NCBI GenBank assembly: GCA_944392945.1
Contig: CALXYJ010000017.1
Location: 1 to 33,681, forward strand
Direction of reading: 5' to 3'
DNA length: 33,681 bases
Source of the DNA: an uncultured Clostridia bacterium
GTDB taxonomy: Bacteria > Bacillota > Clostridia > TANB77 > CAG-508
In this document: positions 33,529 to 33,681 of the stretch, piece after piece
Numbering within the stretch: the first letter of the stretch is position 1
Layout of the letters: each line of letters begins with the position of its first letter
The notes under the pieces: generated by a model
Database searches by the model: none
Told to the model about the DNA's origin: nothing
Seen by the model: the letters and a program-made list of their open reading frames with translations, nothing else
Position numbers and translations under genes: made by a program

Positions 33529-33558
33529 AATATGACCTCCTATTTCTTTATAAATCTT

Positions 33559-33587
33559 ATTATACTACATTATGTTAAATTAGTCAA
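33559..33587 (-). promoter_or_regulatory. Sigma-A promoter of the right-edge membrane gene
   Basis: Minus strand TTGACT (33587-33582), 17-base spacer, perfect TATAAT (33564-33559), about 30 bases before the start codon. Between here and the right edge I see no further feature. Confidence 0.8.
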
Positions 33588-33681
33588 ACTTACTGACTTA
33601 TATACAGTGGTAACGAATAAAAAATTTTTTCTTAGAAAATTAAAGTTTTTAAAGCTTATTTTCTGTATATTTTTCGCAATG

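Noticed and set aside
1..33681. CRISPR arrays, tRNA or rRNA genes, transposases, phage genes
   Set aside because: None were recognised on either strand; no regularly spaced repeats or cloverleaf-like GC-rich blocks were seen.

Overview
The window reads as a piece of core chromosome from a very AT-rich, endospore-forming, anaerobic Clostridia-type Bacillota (probably an uncultured or host-associated lineage). Support comes from the division cluster running directly into spoIIGA-sigE-sigG-ylmC, tandem DUF881 genes plus small basic protein, a flavodiiron protein, Gram-positive ribosome binding sites, and frequent TTG starts. All genes except rplM-rpsI lie on the minus strand.

Layout in transcription order on the minus strand, from the right edge: a small two-TM membrane gene of foreign composition (33196-33528); the str operon rpsL-rpsG-fusA-tuf (28440-32920); plsX and acpP (26833-28183); an unrecognised two-gene operon encoding an acidic 55-residue protein and a long coiled-coil protein (25380-26636); rnc, an Elp3-like protein without iron-sulfur cysteines, a YitT transporter-like protein and an OGG-type glycosylase (21872-25268); a 434-base intergenic stretch with an unusual leader; yifB-dprA-yraN (18701-21437); a cytoplasmic GH13 amylase (16787-18604); an AIM24 protein (15839-16633); the plus-strand rplM-rpsI operon (14860-15744); a high-GC orphan gene (14178-14588); topB (12146-14053); patatin-fprA (10031-12065); murA-ftsQ-DUF881-DUF881-sbp (5662-9914); ftsA-ftsZ (3036-5419); and spoIIGA-sigE-sigG-ylmC (111-2892).

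The left half is the tail of the division and wall cluster coupled to early sporulation control: MurA makes the first committed wall precursor, FtsQ/FtsA/FtsZ build the septum, and SpoIIGA activates pro-sigma-E after asymmetric septation while sigG carries a match to a sigma-F promoter. The right half is translation, fatty-acid and RNA-processing housekeeping.

The least expected items are: a leader in front of yifB bounded by a perfect 17-bp inverted repeat whose arms are themselves palindromes; the cysteine-less Elp3-like gene next to rnc; the unknown coiled-coil operon inside the usual plsX-acpP-rnc neighbourhood; two single-gene, high-GC islets each with its own promoter and terminator; overlapping dyads on the str promoter; a hairpin burying the yitT start; and a dprA whose homology begins before any usable start codon. 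I saw no tRNA, rRNA, CRISPR array or insertion sequence. All functional calls are from reading motifs; no database search was run.
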